From NCBI RefSeq assembly GCF_002723915.1, contig NZ_BEWL01000017.1, positions 1 to 48,324 of the forward strand: a stretch of DNA of 48,324 nt, given 5' to 3'. The notes beneath the pieces are model-generated. The model was not told the DNA's origin. It ran no database searches and was given only the letters and a program-made list of their open reading frames with translations. Origin of the DNA: Gluconobacter albidus (lineage in GTDB: Bacteria; Pseudomonadota; Alphaproteobacteria; Acetobacterales; Acetobacteraceae). The translations under genes were made by a program, and so were the position numbers. Shown here piece by piece: positions 1-8,867 of this stretch (the first letter of the stretch is position 1; the number at the start of each line of letters is the position of its first letter).

Positions 1-817
1 GTCGCTTGGTCTGCATCTTATACAAGTTGGACAGGATCAAGCGGATTTCTGGCAATGCGACAAGTTCACGCTGCTTGTTTTTTCCATGAACAAAAATAGT
101 GATTAGATCATCCGTTGTATTGATGTTTTGCCATTTCAAATTGAACCATTCGCAAGGGCGGCATCCGGTATATAGAAGAAATTCAAAATAATATTTTATA
201 AGCTGCTTACCAAATCCGCGTCTTGCATATTCGATATCTTCTTCTAACTGATTTCTGACAACTTTTATTTCAGTATCATTAAAAGCTGAACGTCGTGTTA
301 TCTGGATATTTGTTTTAATTCTGGGGATGTCTGTGACAAACCTTTGGCGTTCACAATAGCCCAAAAACGAATTGATCCAGTTAATTTCTAATTTGATGGT
401 GCCATCAGCAATTTCTTTGCGAAGTTTATATTTTCTTCCGGTGTATGTTCTTCCGAATGTTCGTCTGAAGTCAGGATATCGGTTTATATATTCCTGCGAA
501 ATTTCATTGGGCTTTTTGTTTTGAAAGAATTTTTTTATAACAACAGAAAATATAAGATTAAAATTGCAATCTTTTTTCTTGCTGTCTTTATGTTTTATAT
601 AATGATCTATGAAGCTATCAAAAGTTGAAAAATTGATATTAATTCCAGCTTCCTTTTTTAATATTATATCATAATATATTTTTTGCGCCTTCGTGCGGGC
701 TTCAGTTTCATCTTCAGTTTTTAAAGATTTCCGAATTACTTTTTCATCTACGGTAAAACGAACAGACCAATTTGGTGAACGGTCCTGCTTGTAAAGTGTG
801 TATGGGCTTTTTGGCAT
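1..817 (-). CDS. Tyrosine recombinase (phage/island integrase), C-terminus beyond window edge
   Basis: An open frame of 272 codons starts at ATG 815-817 and runs off the left edge without a stop. Residues 1-60 resemble an arm-binding N-terminus (MPKSPYTLYKQDRS at the start), and about 60-170 a Lys-rich core-binding domain. Residues 217-223 read TGCRPCE, matching the TGxRxxE motif that carries the first catalytic Arg (R220) of tyrosine recombinases. HGKNKQRELVALP at 244-256 fits the beta-hairpin that carries the catalytic Lys. The later His/Arg/Tyr motifs lie outside the window. Base composition is far more AT-rich than the rest of the window, which indicates acquired DNA. The gene reads away from alr, so its element should extend leftwards. 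Family assignment is firm; whether the gene is intact cannot be judged. Confidence 0.85.
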   Translation of the reverse strand, partial: MPKSPYTLYKQDRSPNWSVRFTVDEKVIRKSLKTEDETEARTKAQKIYYDIILKKEAGININFSTFDSFIDHYIKHKDSKKKDCNFNLIFSVVIKKFFQNKKPNEISQEYINRYPDFRRTFGRTYTGRKYKLRKEIADGTIKLEINWINSFLGYCERQRFVTDIPRIKTNIQITRRSAFNDTEIKVVRNQLEEDIEYARRGFGKQLIKYYFEFLLYTGCRPCEWFNLKWQNINTTDDLITIFVHGKNKQRELVALPEIRLILSNLYKMQTKR

Positions 818-1101
818 AATTGAACGCACCCTTATTTTTTAAGGCCATAAACTGGATGCCAAAAATATGTTTTGCGGCATCACTTACCGCTAAGTGCTTA
901 CTAAAGGGGTATAGTCAAGCGTTCATAGGTCGTTGAAAACAAACGGTATTTTCTTACTTTTGCTTGTGACGGAAAATTGCGTTCGTATACGGACAAGAGC
1001 GTCTTGTTGCGCAGAATCTCCGTTCTGAAAAGAGGGGTGAGAACGTTGCTTCGTGCGACGGGAGTGCCATAAAGGGGCATTACATCCTTGCGGACGGCCC
1101 C
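818..1101. other. Intergenic junction between integrase gene and alr; likely island end
   Basis: No gene is supported here. AT-rich sequence continues to about 900 and then shifts to the higher GC of the chromosome. A short inverted repeat lies at 881-896 (CACTTA, 4-base gap, TAAGTG) directly upstream of the integrase start and could be a recombinase or excisionase site. Short frames on the minus strand do not look like proteins. I looked for a tRNA 3' end as an attachment site and saw none. The alr promoter should lie in the right half. Confidence 0.4.
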
Positions 1102-2205
1102 ATGCACATATTTTCTCAGGACGACGCATCCGCCAGGGCGGGGGCATGGCTGACCGTAAGCCTGAAAGCCATTGCCAATAATTACGATCTTGTAGCCGGG
1201 CTCGGCGCGGGGGCTGAATGTGCCGCGGTGGTCAAGGCGGATGCCTATGGACTGGGAGCGGCGCAGGTGGCGCAGGCTCTGGCCGGGCGGGGTGCCGGAA
1301 CATTCTTTGTCGCGCATCTTGATGAAGGCATTGCGCTACGGGCTGTCCTGCCCCAGGCACGGATTTTCGTGCTGCATGGCTTCATGCCGGGTTGTGAGGG
1401 CAGTATGGCGGCTCACGGCCTCATCCCCGTTCTGAACAGTCTCGATCAGGTACGGAGCTGGAAACGGTTCTGCGAGCAGGCGGGGCAGGCTTTTCCGGCG
1501 GCGCTCCAGTTCGATAGCGGGATGTCGCGCTTCGGTCTGAGTATTGAGGATCTGGCGGAACGCGCCCTCTTCAACGGGCTGAACCTGCAACTCGTCATGA
1601 GCCATCTGGCCTGTGCGGATATGCCTGACAGCTCGGCCAACGAGATGCAGCGACAGCGTTTTGTGACGATGGCAGCGGCTTTTCCCGGTGTTCCCCGCTC
1701 TCTGGCGGCATCATCGGGAATTTTTCTTGGTCCGGACTATCATTTTGAACTGATCCGGCCCGGCGCGGCCCTTTATGGAATTGCGCCTTCCGAAGGACGT
1801 CGTGTTCTCGCGCCAGTCGTTTCGCTCGATGCACGGATTGCACAGATCCGGACGATACAGGCCGGAGACCGGGTGGGATATGGCCTGAGCTGGACGGCCC
1901 CGAAAGCCACGCGGGTTGCCACGCTCGGCCTTGGATATGCAGACGGGTTTTTCCGTGCTCAGGCCGGTCAGGCAAGTGTCTGGTATGGCCGAACGCGGCT
2001 CCCGGTTATCGGGCGTGTCTCAATGGACAGCATTTCCGTGGATATGACCGAGGCGCCTGCCGACCTGAAAGCGGGAGATGTGCTTTCCGTTCTCGGCCCG
2101 CAGCAGGATGTGGATGCGCTGGCACGGTCCGCAGGGACGATCGGATACGAAGTCCTGACCGCGCTGGGGAGCCGCTTTCATCGTGTTTATGTGCCGGCGG
2201 GCTAA
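1102..2205 (+). CDS. alr: Alanine racemase
   Basis: A 367-residue PLP enzyme that interconverts L- and D-alanine in the cytoplasm to supply peptidoglycan synthesis. The N-terminal TIM barrel carries the PLP-lysine motif VVKADAYGLG with K45. The C-terminal domain has RVGYGLSW, where Tyr is the second catalytic base of the family, followed by LGYADG and IGRVSMDSISVDM. Length is normal for Alr. The gene follows the integrase-bearing junction and is convergent with the TonB receptor, whose stop is only 6 bases away. The ATG at 1102 is the only sensible start before the conserved N-terminal TVSLKAIANNY segment. Function is clear from the motifs. Confidence 0.95.
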   Translation: MHIFSQDDASARAGAWLTVSLKAIANNYDLVAGLGAGAECAAVVKADAYGLGAAQVAQALAGRGAGTFFVAHLDEGIALRAVLPQARIFVLHGFMPGCEGSMAAHGLIPVLNSLDQVRSWKRFCEQAGQAFPAALQFDSGMSRFGLSIEDLAERALFNGLNLQLVMSHLACADMPDSSANEMQRQRFVTMAAAFPGVPRSLAASSGIFLGPDYHFELIRPGAALYGIAPSEGRRVLAPVVSLDARIAQIRTIQAGDRVGYGLSWTAPKATRVATLGLGYADGFFRAQAGQASVWYGRTRLPVIGRVSMDSISVDMTEAPADLKAGDVLSVLGPQQDVDALARSAGTIGYEVLTALGSRFHRVYVPAG

Positions 2206-2211
2206 CCTGTC

Positions 2212-4872
2212 TCAGACCGATTTGCGGATCGAGATGGAGACAGTCCGGCCCAGCGGATCCAGAAAAGCGGGTTCATAGCCCGCCGGTGTCACGCCAAGGC
2301 CGTTACGGGCGCGGATGCGGCTGTTGAACAGGTTGCTGACCGATACCATGACCCGGAAATTCTTGGCCCAGCTGCGCTTCTGCCAGCGCGGAATTTCCCC
2401 CAGATCGGCAAAGGCCGTCGTATCCACCGTGGCCAGATCGCTGAAGAACAGGCTGCTGGCATGGGTGCTGGCGAGCGTTGACGTTGCGGACTGCCATTTG
2501 GTCACGAGGCGGAAGCCGAACCCGTTTTTGAAGACACCACCCTGAAGCTCGACTTCATGCCGTGGCTGGCCCCCTGTTCCGCCGATGGTCCCGCCGTTGA
2601 GCAGGTCGATGGGAGGCAGCCCCCCGCGGAGCTGCACGGTGTCCTTGAGGCGCCAGACCTGCGTCAGAACAATATAATACCGTCCTCCCGCAGCATGTTT
2701 CCCGCCTTTTCCTTCCGGCTTTTTTCCAAGCGGTCTGGAAAACGAGAATGTCGCGTTCCACTCATTGCGCTTCTCCATCAGCGCATTGACCGGACGGATA
2801 TCGACGACGTCGAGAATTCCGTCCGAATTGCGCTGGTAGCGGTCTGGGAAAGCGTCTTCGATGGCGGCGGTCGCGGTGGGCAGGCTCATGACCGGGTTGT
2901 GGTTCCGGTCCCGAACGTAGTTCACATGCAGACGGGCACCGTCGAGAAAGCTCGGGGAAATAATCGTCCCGATACTGATTTCGTGCCGGTCTGCGGCCTG
3001 AAGGTTCCGGTTGCCGCCTGAAATCGTCGTCACCTGCACCGACCGTCCGGTGACGTAATCATAGGTCGTGACGTTGGGCGTCTCGATTTGCGGGGCAATG
3101 AGGTCCGTGGCGCCGGGGGCCTCGGTGCGGTCGGTGACGGAGAACGGGAACTGGACCCACGGCGCAGGCTCCCACGTCACGCCGCCGCCGATCGTTCCCA
3201 GCGTTCCGAAATGGGACACCTGGCTGATGGCACCATTGATGTTCGCATCGAGCTTGCCCAGAAACGACAGGACATGCTTGCGCGCATTGGCAATGGGAAT
3301 ATCGCCGTCGATCTGAAGGGTTCCGACGTCGCGGCTGATATGGGTGCGTTGCAGCTTGCCCTGACTGAGCGAGGTGGCGTTCTGTTCCGTCAGGGTGCCG
3401 GTCGGCGCGATGCTGGTGGAGACATCCCCCGCGGGCAGGGAAAAGAGCGAGCCCGACAGCAGGCCCGTGACTTCGCCGCTCGTGCCGGTAGTGTGGCCGC
3501 GATTGACCAGACGGCTGTTCAGCCAGTTGCGGTCCACTTCAGAGAACGGATCGAAGCTGCCGAGGCCGCTGGTCAGGGCTGTCTGGGCGGCGCTCAGGTC
3601 AAGGCCGGTCTGGCTGTTGGTGGACGTGGTGGAGCGGTCGAAACTCCCGGTGCTGTTCCATTTCCAGTCCCCGACATCGCCGTTGAAATTCAACCCGGCA
3701 TGAACGGTGTCCGTATGCGCCGTGTGTTGCAGGGCGGGAACGGTGGTGTAGTTCCGGTAGAGCAGCGTGTCCTGGAAAAACGGCGAATAAAGGCTGTCAG
3801 CCGGAAGGGTGAGGATGCCGCGTGCCGGTCCCTGAAGGCTTTCGGAATTGCTGTGGGTGTAGCTGGCATTGAATGACGCCGAAACAGTCTTGAAGATCTG
3901 GTCGGCATAGACGCCGTTCAGGCTCAGTTCATGTGTTCGGGGCTGCAGGCTGTAATCCGAGGCGTTCGAACTGACATGCGGCGCATTGGCATAGGCCGTG
4001 AAATCCTGAAGCGTCGGAACCTGCCCTGCCACCAGTGATGGTACGCCTGCGGATGTAACGCTCTGCCCGACCAGCGCATCCAGAGCCGGATCGAGGCTGC
4101 CACCACTGACAGACGTGACATTGCCCGCGTTGGAATACAGGCCGCTTGCGGACGGGGGCGTGACACCGCGATCACTGTCGAGCAGACGGGCCTGCGCCTC
4201 ATAACGCGCGCTCAGATTGATCCGCCGTTCGCCTGAGAGTTTCGTAAAACTCGCGCCCAGAACCCCGTCGTCTCCCCCACCATCGGTGGAAGTGCTGCCA
4301 TAGGCACGCATCCGGACAGCGCGGAAATTCTTCACGGTAATGATGTTCACCACGCGCTCATCAGCCGGATAGCCGTAACGCAGGGCTTCTTCCTCGGTGA
4401 AGATCTCGATACGGGCAATGGCTTCGAAGGGCAGGTCGTTGACTTCCTGCATTCCCGAAATGCGCTTGCCGTTGAGCAGCACAACCGGCGTATTCCCGGT
4501 AGCGCCCCGGCCCGAACGGGTTTCGGGGGCAATGGCCGTCAGGAGATCGGCTGCGGTATCGACGCCATAGGAACGGATCTCATCGGACTGGATCTGCATG
4601 ATCGCCTTGGCATCCCCCAGAACGGCTCCGGCGGGTTTGTGGCCCTTGACGACGATCTTTTCGTCTCCGTTCACGGAGGTCGTGGATGTCGTAACGCTTG
4701 TGCCGCTGCTCTGTGCTGCGGGCGGTGTCGCAGTGGAAGCAGGCGTGGTCTGTGCGAATGCGGAGGCGCTGCACATCAGCCCCCCGATACCCCAGACAAC
4801 CCTGAGAACCGGACAGAGCAGCGGGCGGCTCACAGACGGAAGAATGCCGATTTTCAGGTCATGGTCTGGCAT
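2212..4872 (-). CDS. TonB-dependent outer-membrane receptor, substrate unknown
   Basis: A long outer-membrane receptor of about 886 residues. The N-terminus has a hydrophobic signal segment ending in SASAFA before Q. A Pro/Thr/Ser-rich linker follows, then the plug domain (KIVVKGHKPAG, VVLLNGKRISGMQEVNDLP, IARIEIFTEEEALRYGYPADERVVNI), then a beta-barrel rich in aromatic and Asn residues up to the C-terminus, TVSISIRKSV. The C-terminal residue is Val rather than the usual Phe/Trp. The frame is open to a GTG at 4920. I prefer ATG 4872 because it gives a more normal signal peptide and has GAAGAG just upstream; ATG 4896 is another option. No transporter, TonB/ExbBD or regulator is adjacent, so the ligand (siderophore, sugar or other) cannot be named. 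Confidence 0.85.
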   Translation of the reverse strand: MPDHDLKIGILPSVSRPLLCPVLRVVWGIGGLMCSASAFAQTTPASTATPPAAQSSGTSVTTSTTSVNGDEKIVVKGHKPAGAVLGDAKAIMQIQSDEIRSYGVDTAADLLTAIAPETRSGRGATGNTPVVLLNGKRISGMQEVNDLPFEAIARIEIFTEEEALRYGYPADERVVNIITVKNFRAVRMRAYGSTSTDGGGDDGVLGASFTKLSGERRINLSARYEAQARLLDSDRGVTPPSASGLYSNAGNVTSVSGGSLDPALDALVGQSVTSAGVPSLVAGQVPTLQDFTAYANAPHVSSNASDYSLQPRTHELSLNGVYADQIFKTVSASFNASYTHSNSESLQGPARGILTLPADSLYSPFFQDTLLYRNYTTVPALQHTAHTDTVHAGLNFNGDVGDWKWNSTGSFDRSTTSTNSQTGLDLSAAQTALTSGLGSFDPFSEVDRNWLNSRLVNRGHTTGTSGEVTGLLSGSLFSLPAGDVSTSIAPTGTLTEQNATSLSQGKLQRTHISRDVGTLQIDGDIPIANARKHVLSFLGKLDANINGAISQVSHFGTLGTIGGGVTWEPAPWVQFPFSVTDRTEAPGATDLIAPQIETPNVTTYDYVTGRSVQVTTISGGNRNLQAADRHEISIGTIISPSFLDGARLHVNYVRDRNHNPVMSLPTATAAIEDAFPDRYQRNSDGILDVVDIRPVNALMEKRNEWNATFSFSRPLGKKPEGKGGKHAAGGRYYIVLTQVWRLKDTVQLRGGLPPIDLLNGGTIGGTGGQPRHEVELQGGVFKNGFGFRLVTKWQSATSTLASTHASSLFFSDLATVDTTAFADLGEIPRWQKRSWAKNFRVMVSVSNLFNSRIRARNGLGVTPAGYEPAFLDPLGRTVSISIRKSV

Positions 4873-5026
4873 GCGCTCTTCTGCCTGCTCCTGCATTGTC
4901 GTGCGGGCCTGAACGTCCACATCAGATGCAGAATGTCACGAATCCGTAAGGATTTCGTAACAGCGGAAGGCCATTTGAAGCCGCTTCTGACGGATTTGCC
5001 TCCGCATGTCGAGCCTAAAGGGCGGT

Positions 5027-5614
5027 TCAGCCCGCCACCATGTTCCGGCTTCGTATCATGTTCCGGCGCGTTTCCTCGTCCAGAATGTCGCGGATCCGGC
5101 GCGTCAGTTCGGTCGCATCGGTATATTTTCGGCCATAGGTCAGATTGAACGTATGGTCGAAATCATCCGGGTTGAGCCCGGCATTGTGCTGGCTGATGGT
5201 CTCGATCTTGTCGAACGCCTTGGCCAGCCGTGCTTCCGGAGAAGCCGCGTTTTCATACTCGTCCCACAGCGCCAGAAACTCCTCCTGAAGCTCATCAGGC
5301 AGGGGGGCCATGATCGTCAGCAGGTCTTCGCGCTCCTGCGCCGCTTTGTTGGCGGACGCATGAGCGGAGATTGCGGGGACGTCGCCATGAATGGCTTCGC
5401 CGAGATCATGAAGAATGCAGATTTTCAGAAGCTTCAGAAGGTCGATGCCTTCAAGCTGGTCGGCAAAAGTCATGACCAGAAGACAAAGGGCCCAGGTATG
5501 TTCCGCCGTGCTTTCGGTCTGCCCACCATGGGTATAGGTCCGTCTGAGGATATCCTTCAGCCGGGATGCTTCCCGAAGAAAATCGAGGCGCTTTTCAAGA
5601 TCGCCTTTCGTCAT
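5027..5614 (-). CDS. HD-domain phosphohydrolase (YfbR-like 5'-nucleotidase group)
   Basis: A 195-residue cytoplasmic protein of the HD metal-dependent phosphohydrolase superfamily. The metal-binding residues are visible: H39 in TAEHTW, H69-D70 in ICILHDLGEAIHGD with E73 and D78, and D135 in AFDKIE. The EHTW plus HDLGEAIHGD pattern is typical of the group containing E. coli YfbR, which removes phosphate from deoxynucleoside 5'-monophosphates. Specificity here is inferred from the family only. The start lies 29 bases after the stop of a 41-residue membrane protein on the same strand, so the two are probably cotranscribed. The TonB receptor follows after about 150 bases. Confidence 0.8.
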   Translation of the reverse strand: MTKGDLEKRLDFLREASRLKDILRRTYTHGGQTESTAEHTWALCLLVMTFADQLEGIDLLKLLKICILHDLGEAIHGDVPAISAHASANKAAQEREDLLTIMAPLPDELQEEFLALWDEYENAASPEARLAKAFDKIETISQHNAGLNPDDFDHTFNLTYGRKYTDATELTRRIRDILDEETRRNMIRSRNMVAG

Positions 5615-5643
5615 GAAGCAAAGTCCAGTCTGTGGTGAGCGCC

Positions 5644-5769
5644 TTATCGGACAAGCGCGTACAGGATTTCATACCCCACAAAGGAGGCAACGGCCAGCAG
5701 CACGAGCAGGATGATGAAGCCGGGCCCCTGCTGGAGGGATCTGAAGATTTTGACCATCAATCCAGCCAT
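5644..5769 (-). CDS. Small single-pass membrane protein, 41 residues
   Basis: A short frame begins at ATG 5767-5769 and ends with TAA at 5644-5646. The product starts MAGLMVKIFRSLQQGPG, a short basic amphipathic stretch. A hydrophobic helix of about 22 residues follows (FIILLVLLAVASFVGYEILYA), and the protein ends LVR. GGGAG lies about 8 bases upstream of the start, a good ribosome-binding site. It sits immediately upstream of the HD hydrolase in the same direction, which suggests one transcript. I recognise no family. The well-placed site, the clean helix and the positive-inside charge argue that it is real. It could instead be a chance frame. Confidence 0.55.
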   Translation of the reverse strand: MAGLMVKIFRSLQQGPGFIILLVLLAVASFVGYEILYALVR

Positions 5770-5975
5770 GAGACACGCTCCCTGAAAGAAGTGCAGTCCG
5801 CGAGGCCAGTCAACAGCCTCTCTGCTTCTGAAGAATTACGCCATTTCTGCCGTGCCGTCTGCGGGAATATTCCTCCACGATCCGGGATTGTCATTTTCCG
5901 TTACCGTGCTGTCCTTGAGAACGCCATATTTCGCCGGGCATGATGGGCATCGACACAGTCGTGATGGAGTATCTC

Positions 5976-6200
5976 ATGAAAAAAATTCTAGCTGTGGTTC
6001 TCGGGGCCACTCTGACGCTGTCGCTTGCAGCCTGTGACGGCCCTTACGATGGCCGTCGGGACAATGACCGGCATCACCATCATCATGGCGACAGGGGGTA
6101 TGGTCAGAATATGGTCGGCCAGGGCATGGGAAGCCAGGGTCGTGGCGGTATGGGCGGTGGTGGCATAAGCGGCGGTCCGGGCGGACAGGGCGGCTGGTAA
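5976..6200 (+). CDS. Small His- and Gly-rich lipoprotein
   Basis: A 74-residue exported protein. ATG 5976 is chosen over upstream starts because GGAG lies 6 bases before it and it begins a typical signal peptide, MKKILAVVLGATLTLSLAAC. The lipobox LAAC places the lipidated Cys at residue 20. The mature part is short and low-complexity: an Asp/Arg stretch, a HHHHH run near residues 31-35, then Gly/Met-rich repeats ending GGQGGW. The His cluster might bind transition metals, but this is inference. No enzymatic domain is present. It is transcribed alone, divergent from the small membrane protein/HD pair and about 140 bases upstream of cysG. Confidence 0.7.
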   Translation: MKKILAVVLGATLTLSLAACDGPYDGRRDNDRHHHHHGDRGYGQNMVGQGMGSQGRGGMGGGGISGGPGGQGGW

Positions 6201-6343
6201 CTGCCTTTGCGGGCCTGTGCTGACAGCGGATGCGTGCCCCGCCCCTGAAGACATGATTTTCGGATTTGACGTCGTGGCCGGGCTGTCGCTGAATGCGGCT
6301 TCATAAGCCTCTGCCTGCCCCAGATCCGGAAATCCGTGCCTCA

Positions 6344-7765
6344 ATGAACAGCCAGCCTTCTCATTCCAGTTCAGACGCCCTTCCAGAGGGTGGCTGGTTT
6401 CCGGTCTCCCTTCGGCTCGCGGGGGCGCGCGTTCTGCTGGTAGGAGGTGGAGAAATCGCCGTAAACAAGGGGCGGCTTCTGCTCGATCATGGCGCGCGGA
6501 TTGATGTTCTGGCCGAGACCCTCAATCCGGTTGTGCAGGGTTGGGTTGAGAGCGGCGCGGTGCGCCATGTTGGTGGACGGGCGGATGAGGCGGCCCTGAG
6601 GGAGTATCTGCCAGGCTGTCGGCTGGTCTATGCCGCAACCGATAGCCGCGAGGTCAACCGGCAGGTTGCGGCTTTGGCCGATGCGCTGAACATTCCTGTC
6701 TGCGCGGTAGATGATCCGCAGCCGTCGAGCTTCATCACACCGGCTCAGGTCCGCCGGGGCGGCGTGCGAGTGGCCGTGTCCACAGGGGGCGCCGCTCCGG
6801 TTCTGGCACGCCGTCTGCGTGAACAGATCGAGGCGCTCCTGCCCGAGGGGACGGGGCGTTTGTCCGCTTATATGCAATCCCGCAGGGCACGGGTTTCGGA
6901 GCATTACCCACAGGTGCAGGACCGCAAGCGCATCTGGGAGGATTTTCTGGATGGCCCCGGCGCGGAAGCCGCCCGGAATGGCGACGCGATCCGAGCGGAT
7001 GCACTGCTGAACGCGCTTCTGGACGCGGAACGTAAACCCGGAGAGGTCTGGCTGGTTGGAGCCGGGCCCGGCGATCCGGATCTGCTGACCCTCAAGGCGC
7101 TGCGTCTGATGCAGAATGCGGATTGCGTCCTCTACGACAATCTCCTGTCTCCGGCCCTCCTCGGCATGGTTCGCCGGGACGCAGAACTCGTGTTTGTTGG
7201 CAAACAGCGGGACCGGCATGCCCTGCCGCAGGATGAGATCAACCGTGAAATGATCCGCCGCGCACAGGCGGGCGAACGCGTCCTGCGTCTCAAGGGGGGC
7301 GATCCGTTCATTTTCGGCCGCGGTGGAGAGGAAATCGAAGCGCTGGTAGAGGCCGGGGTCGCCTTTCAGCTGGTTCCGGGCATTTCCGCAGCGAACGGAT
7401 GCGCGGCCTATTCCGGCATTCCCCTGACACATCGTGATTGTGCGCAGGCCTGCCTGTTCGTGACAGGACATGCGAAAGCCGACGGGGTTCTGGATCTGCC
7501 CTGGGACGACATGGCCGATCGTCGGCAGACAGTCGTGATCTATATGGGGATTTCAACCCTGCCGCAGCTTGCCGCCGGACTTCTCGAAAAGGGACTGCCG
7601 GCAGACTGGCCCGTGGCGATCGTGGAGCGCGGCACACAGCCGTCTCAGCGTGTGCTGACCGGGACGCTGAGCACCATTGCGCAACAGGCGGCCGAAGCGC
7701 GGGTGAAATCGCCTGCGCTGGTGATCGTGGGGCAGGTGGTGCGGCATCGGGTGATTTCCCCCTGA
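6344..7765 (+). CDS. cysG: Siroheme synthase (precorrin-2 dehydrogenase/ferrochelatase plus uroporphyrinogen-III methyltransferase)
   Basis: A two-domain fusion that converts uroporphyrinogen III to siroheme. Residues 1 to about 210 form the CysG-B part: NAD-binding Rossmann motif [16 protein letters not shown], then [13 protein letters not shown] and the Ser-containing [12 protein letters not shown] segment. From about residue 225 the methyltransferase domain follows: [48 protein letters not shown] and [22 protein letters not shown], all SUMT signatures. The frame is open to ATG 6293, but ATG 6344 is nearer the conserved start; neither has a strong ribosome-binding site. Siroheme serves sulfite or nitrite reductase, neither of which is in the window. 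glsA follows 142 bases downstream. Confidence 0.93.
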   Translation: MNSQPSHSSSDALPEGGWFPVSLRLAGARVLLVGGGEIAVNKGRLLLDHGARIDVLAETLNPVVQGWVESGAVRHVGGRADEAALREYLPGCRLVYAATDSREVNRQVAALADALNIPVCAVDDPQPSSFITPAQVRRGGVRVAVSTGGAAPVLARRLREQIEALLPEGTGRLSAYMQSRRARVSEHYPQVQDRKRIWEDFLDGPGAEAARNGDAIRADALLNALLDAERKPGEVWLVGAGPGDPDLLTLKALRLMQNADCVLYDNLLSPALLGMVRRDAELVFVGKQRDRHALPQDEINREMIRRAQAGERVLRLKGGDPFIFGRGGEEIEALVEAGVAFQLVPGISAANGCAAYSGIPLTHRDCAQACLFVTGHAKADGVLDLPWDDMADRRQTVVIYMGISTLPQLAAGLLEKGLPADWPVAIVERGTQPSQRVLTGTLSTIAQQAAEARVKSPALVIVGQVVRHRVISP

Positions 7766-7907
7766 TCTGCATGGCGTGAAGGGAGACTCTTTCAGCCATG
7801 CTATGAATGCATATCCCTCTTCACGCCCGTGCGGGTTGCCCGAAGGTCGGGCAGCCTGTGAAACTCCTGTCCTTTCAGTCACATCGCGTTCCACACACCG
7901 AGGCCCC

Positions 7908-8864
7908 ATGACCACACTTGCGTCCATTATCGTCTCGATCGCAGAGGAAATGCGGACGGCCTCCGAACGGGGTGCTGTTGCCAATTACATTCCTCCCCTC
8001 GCACGAGTGGACCTTAACCGCTTCGGCATGGCCGTCGTGGGGATGGATGGAGAGACACACACGGTCGGGGATGCGGCTGTTCCGTTCTCGGTGCAGAGCG
8101 TGTCCAAGGTGTTCAGCCTCAGCATGGCGCTCAATGCGATGGGGGAGGAGTTGTGGGGGCGCGTACGTCAGGAGCCTTCGGGCAGCGCGTTCAACTCCAT
8201 CATCCAGCTTGAAAACGAGCACGGCATTCCGCGTAATCCGTTCATCAATGCGGGCGCCATCGTGATCGCCGATATTCTGGTGTCCCGCTATGGCCGCGAA
8301 AATGCCCGCACGCGCCTGCTGGATTTCCTGCGTCCGCTGGTGGATGATCCGGCCTCGATCGACATCGACACGGATGTCGCGCGGCAGGAACGCGAAACCG
8401 GCTTTCGCAACATGGCGCTTGCGAACTATATGCGGACCTTCGGCAATATCCGTAATGTCGTCGAAGACACGCTGGATTTCTATTTCCATCAATGCGCCCT
8501 CACCATGACCTGCCAGCAGCTCGCGCAGGTCGGGACCTATCTCATGACGGGCGGCCTGAACCCGCTGACCAGCGAGCGCGTCATGTCAGAGCGCAACGCC
8601 CAGACGATCCTCGCGCTGATGATGATGTGCGGCCATTATGACGGTTCGGGGGCCTTTGCCATCCGTGTGGGTCTGCCCGGAAAATCCGGTGTCGGAGGCG
8701 GCATTCTCGCGATTGCGCCGGGTGTGGCGTCCATCGCGGTGTGGTCGCCGGGGCTGAACGCGCAGGGCAATTCCCTGTTGGGCACGCGTGCGCTGGAACG
8801 GCTCGTGCAGCATACGGGATGGTCGGTGTTCCGGGCCAGCCCGTGGGTCGCCAACCCGACCTGA
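7908..8864 (+). CDS. glsA: Glutaminase
   Basis: A 318-residue serine-dependent glutaminase (beta-lactamase-like fold) that hydrolyses L-glutamine to glutamate and ammonia. The catalytic SxxK motif is visible in [12 protein letters not shown] (S64 and K67). Other family blocks are [23 protein letters not shown], the helical [25 protein letters not shown], and the C-terminal [15 protein letters not shown]. The frame extends upstream to 7776, but the extra residues are not family-like. ATG 7908 with GAGG a few bases before it matches the usual length of about 310. The gene ends 3 bases before the convergent mntH stop. Confidence 0.93.
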   Translation: MTTLASIIVSIAEEMRTASERGAVANYIPPLARVDLNRFGMAVVGMDGETHTVGDAAVPFSVQSVSKVFSLSMALNAMGEELWGRVRQEPSGSAFNSIIQLENEHGIPRNPFINAGAIVIADILVSRYGRENARTRLLDFLRPLVDDPASIDIDTDVARQERETGFRNMALANYMRTFGNIRNVVEDTLDFYFHQCALTMTCQQLAQVGTYLMTGGLNPLTSERVMSERNAQTILALMMMCGHYDGSGAFAIRVGLPGKSGVGGGILAIAPGVASIAVWSPGLNAQGNSLLGTRALERLVQHTGWSVFRASPWVANPT

Positions 8865-8867
8865 CGC

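Noticed and set aside
818-1101. tRNA gene as integrase attachment site
   Set aside because: No cloverleaf, no T-loop GTTCGA-type motif and no CCA end are visible between the integrase and alr.
6061-6100. HHHHH run as an artificial affinity tag
   Set aside because: It is internal to a natural lipoprotein, encoded with mixed CAT/CAC codons and flanked by native sequence.
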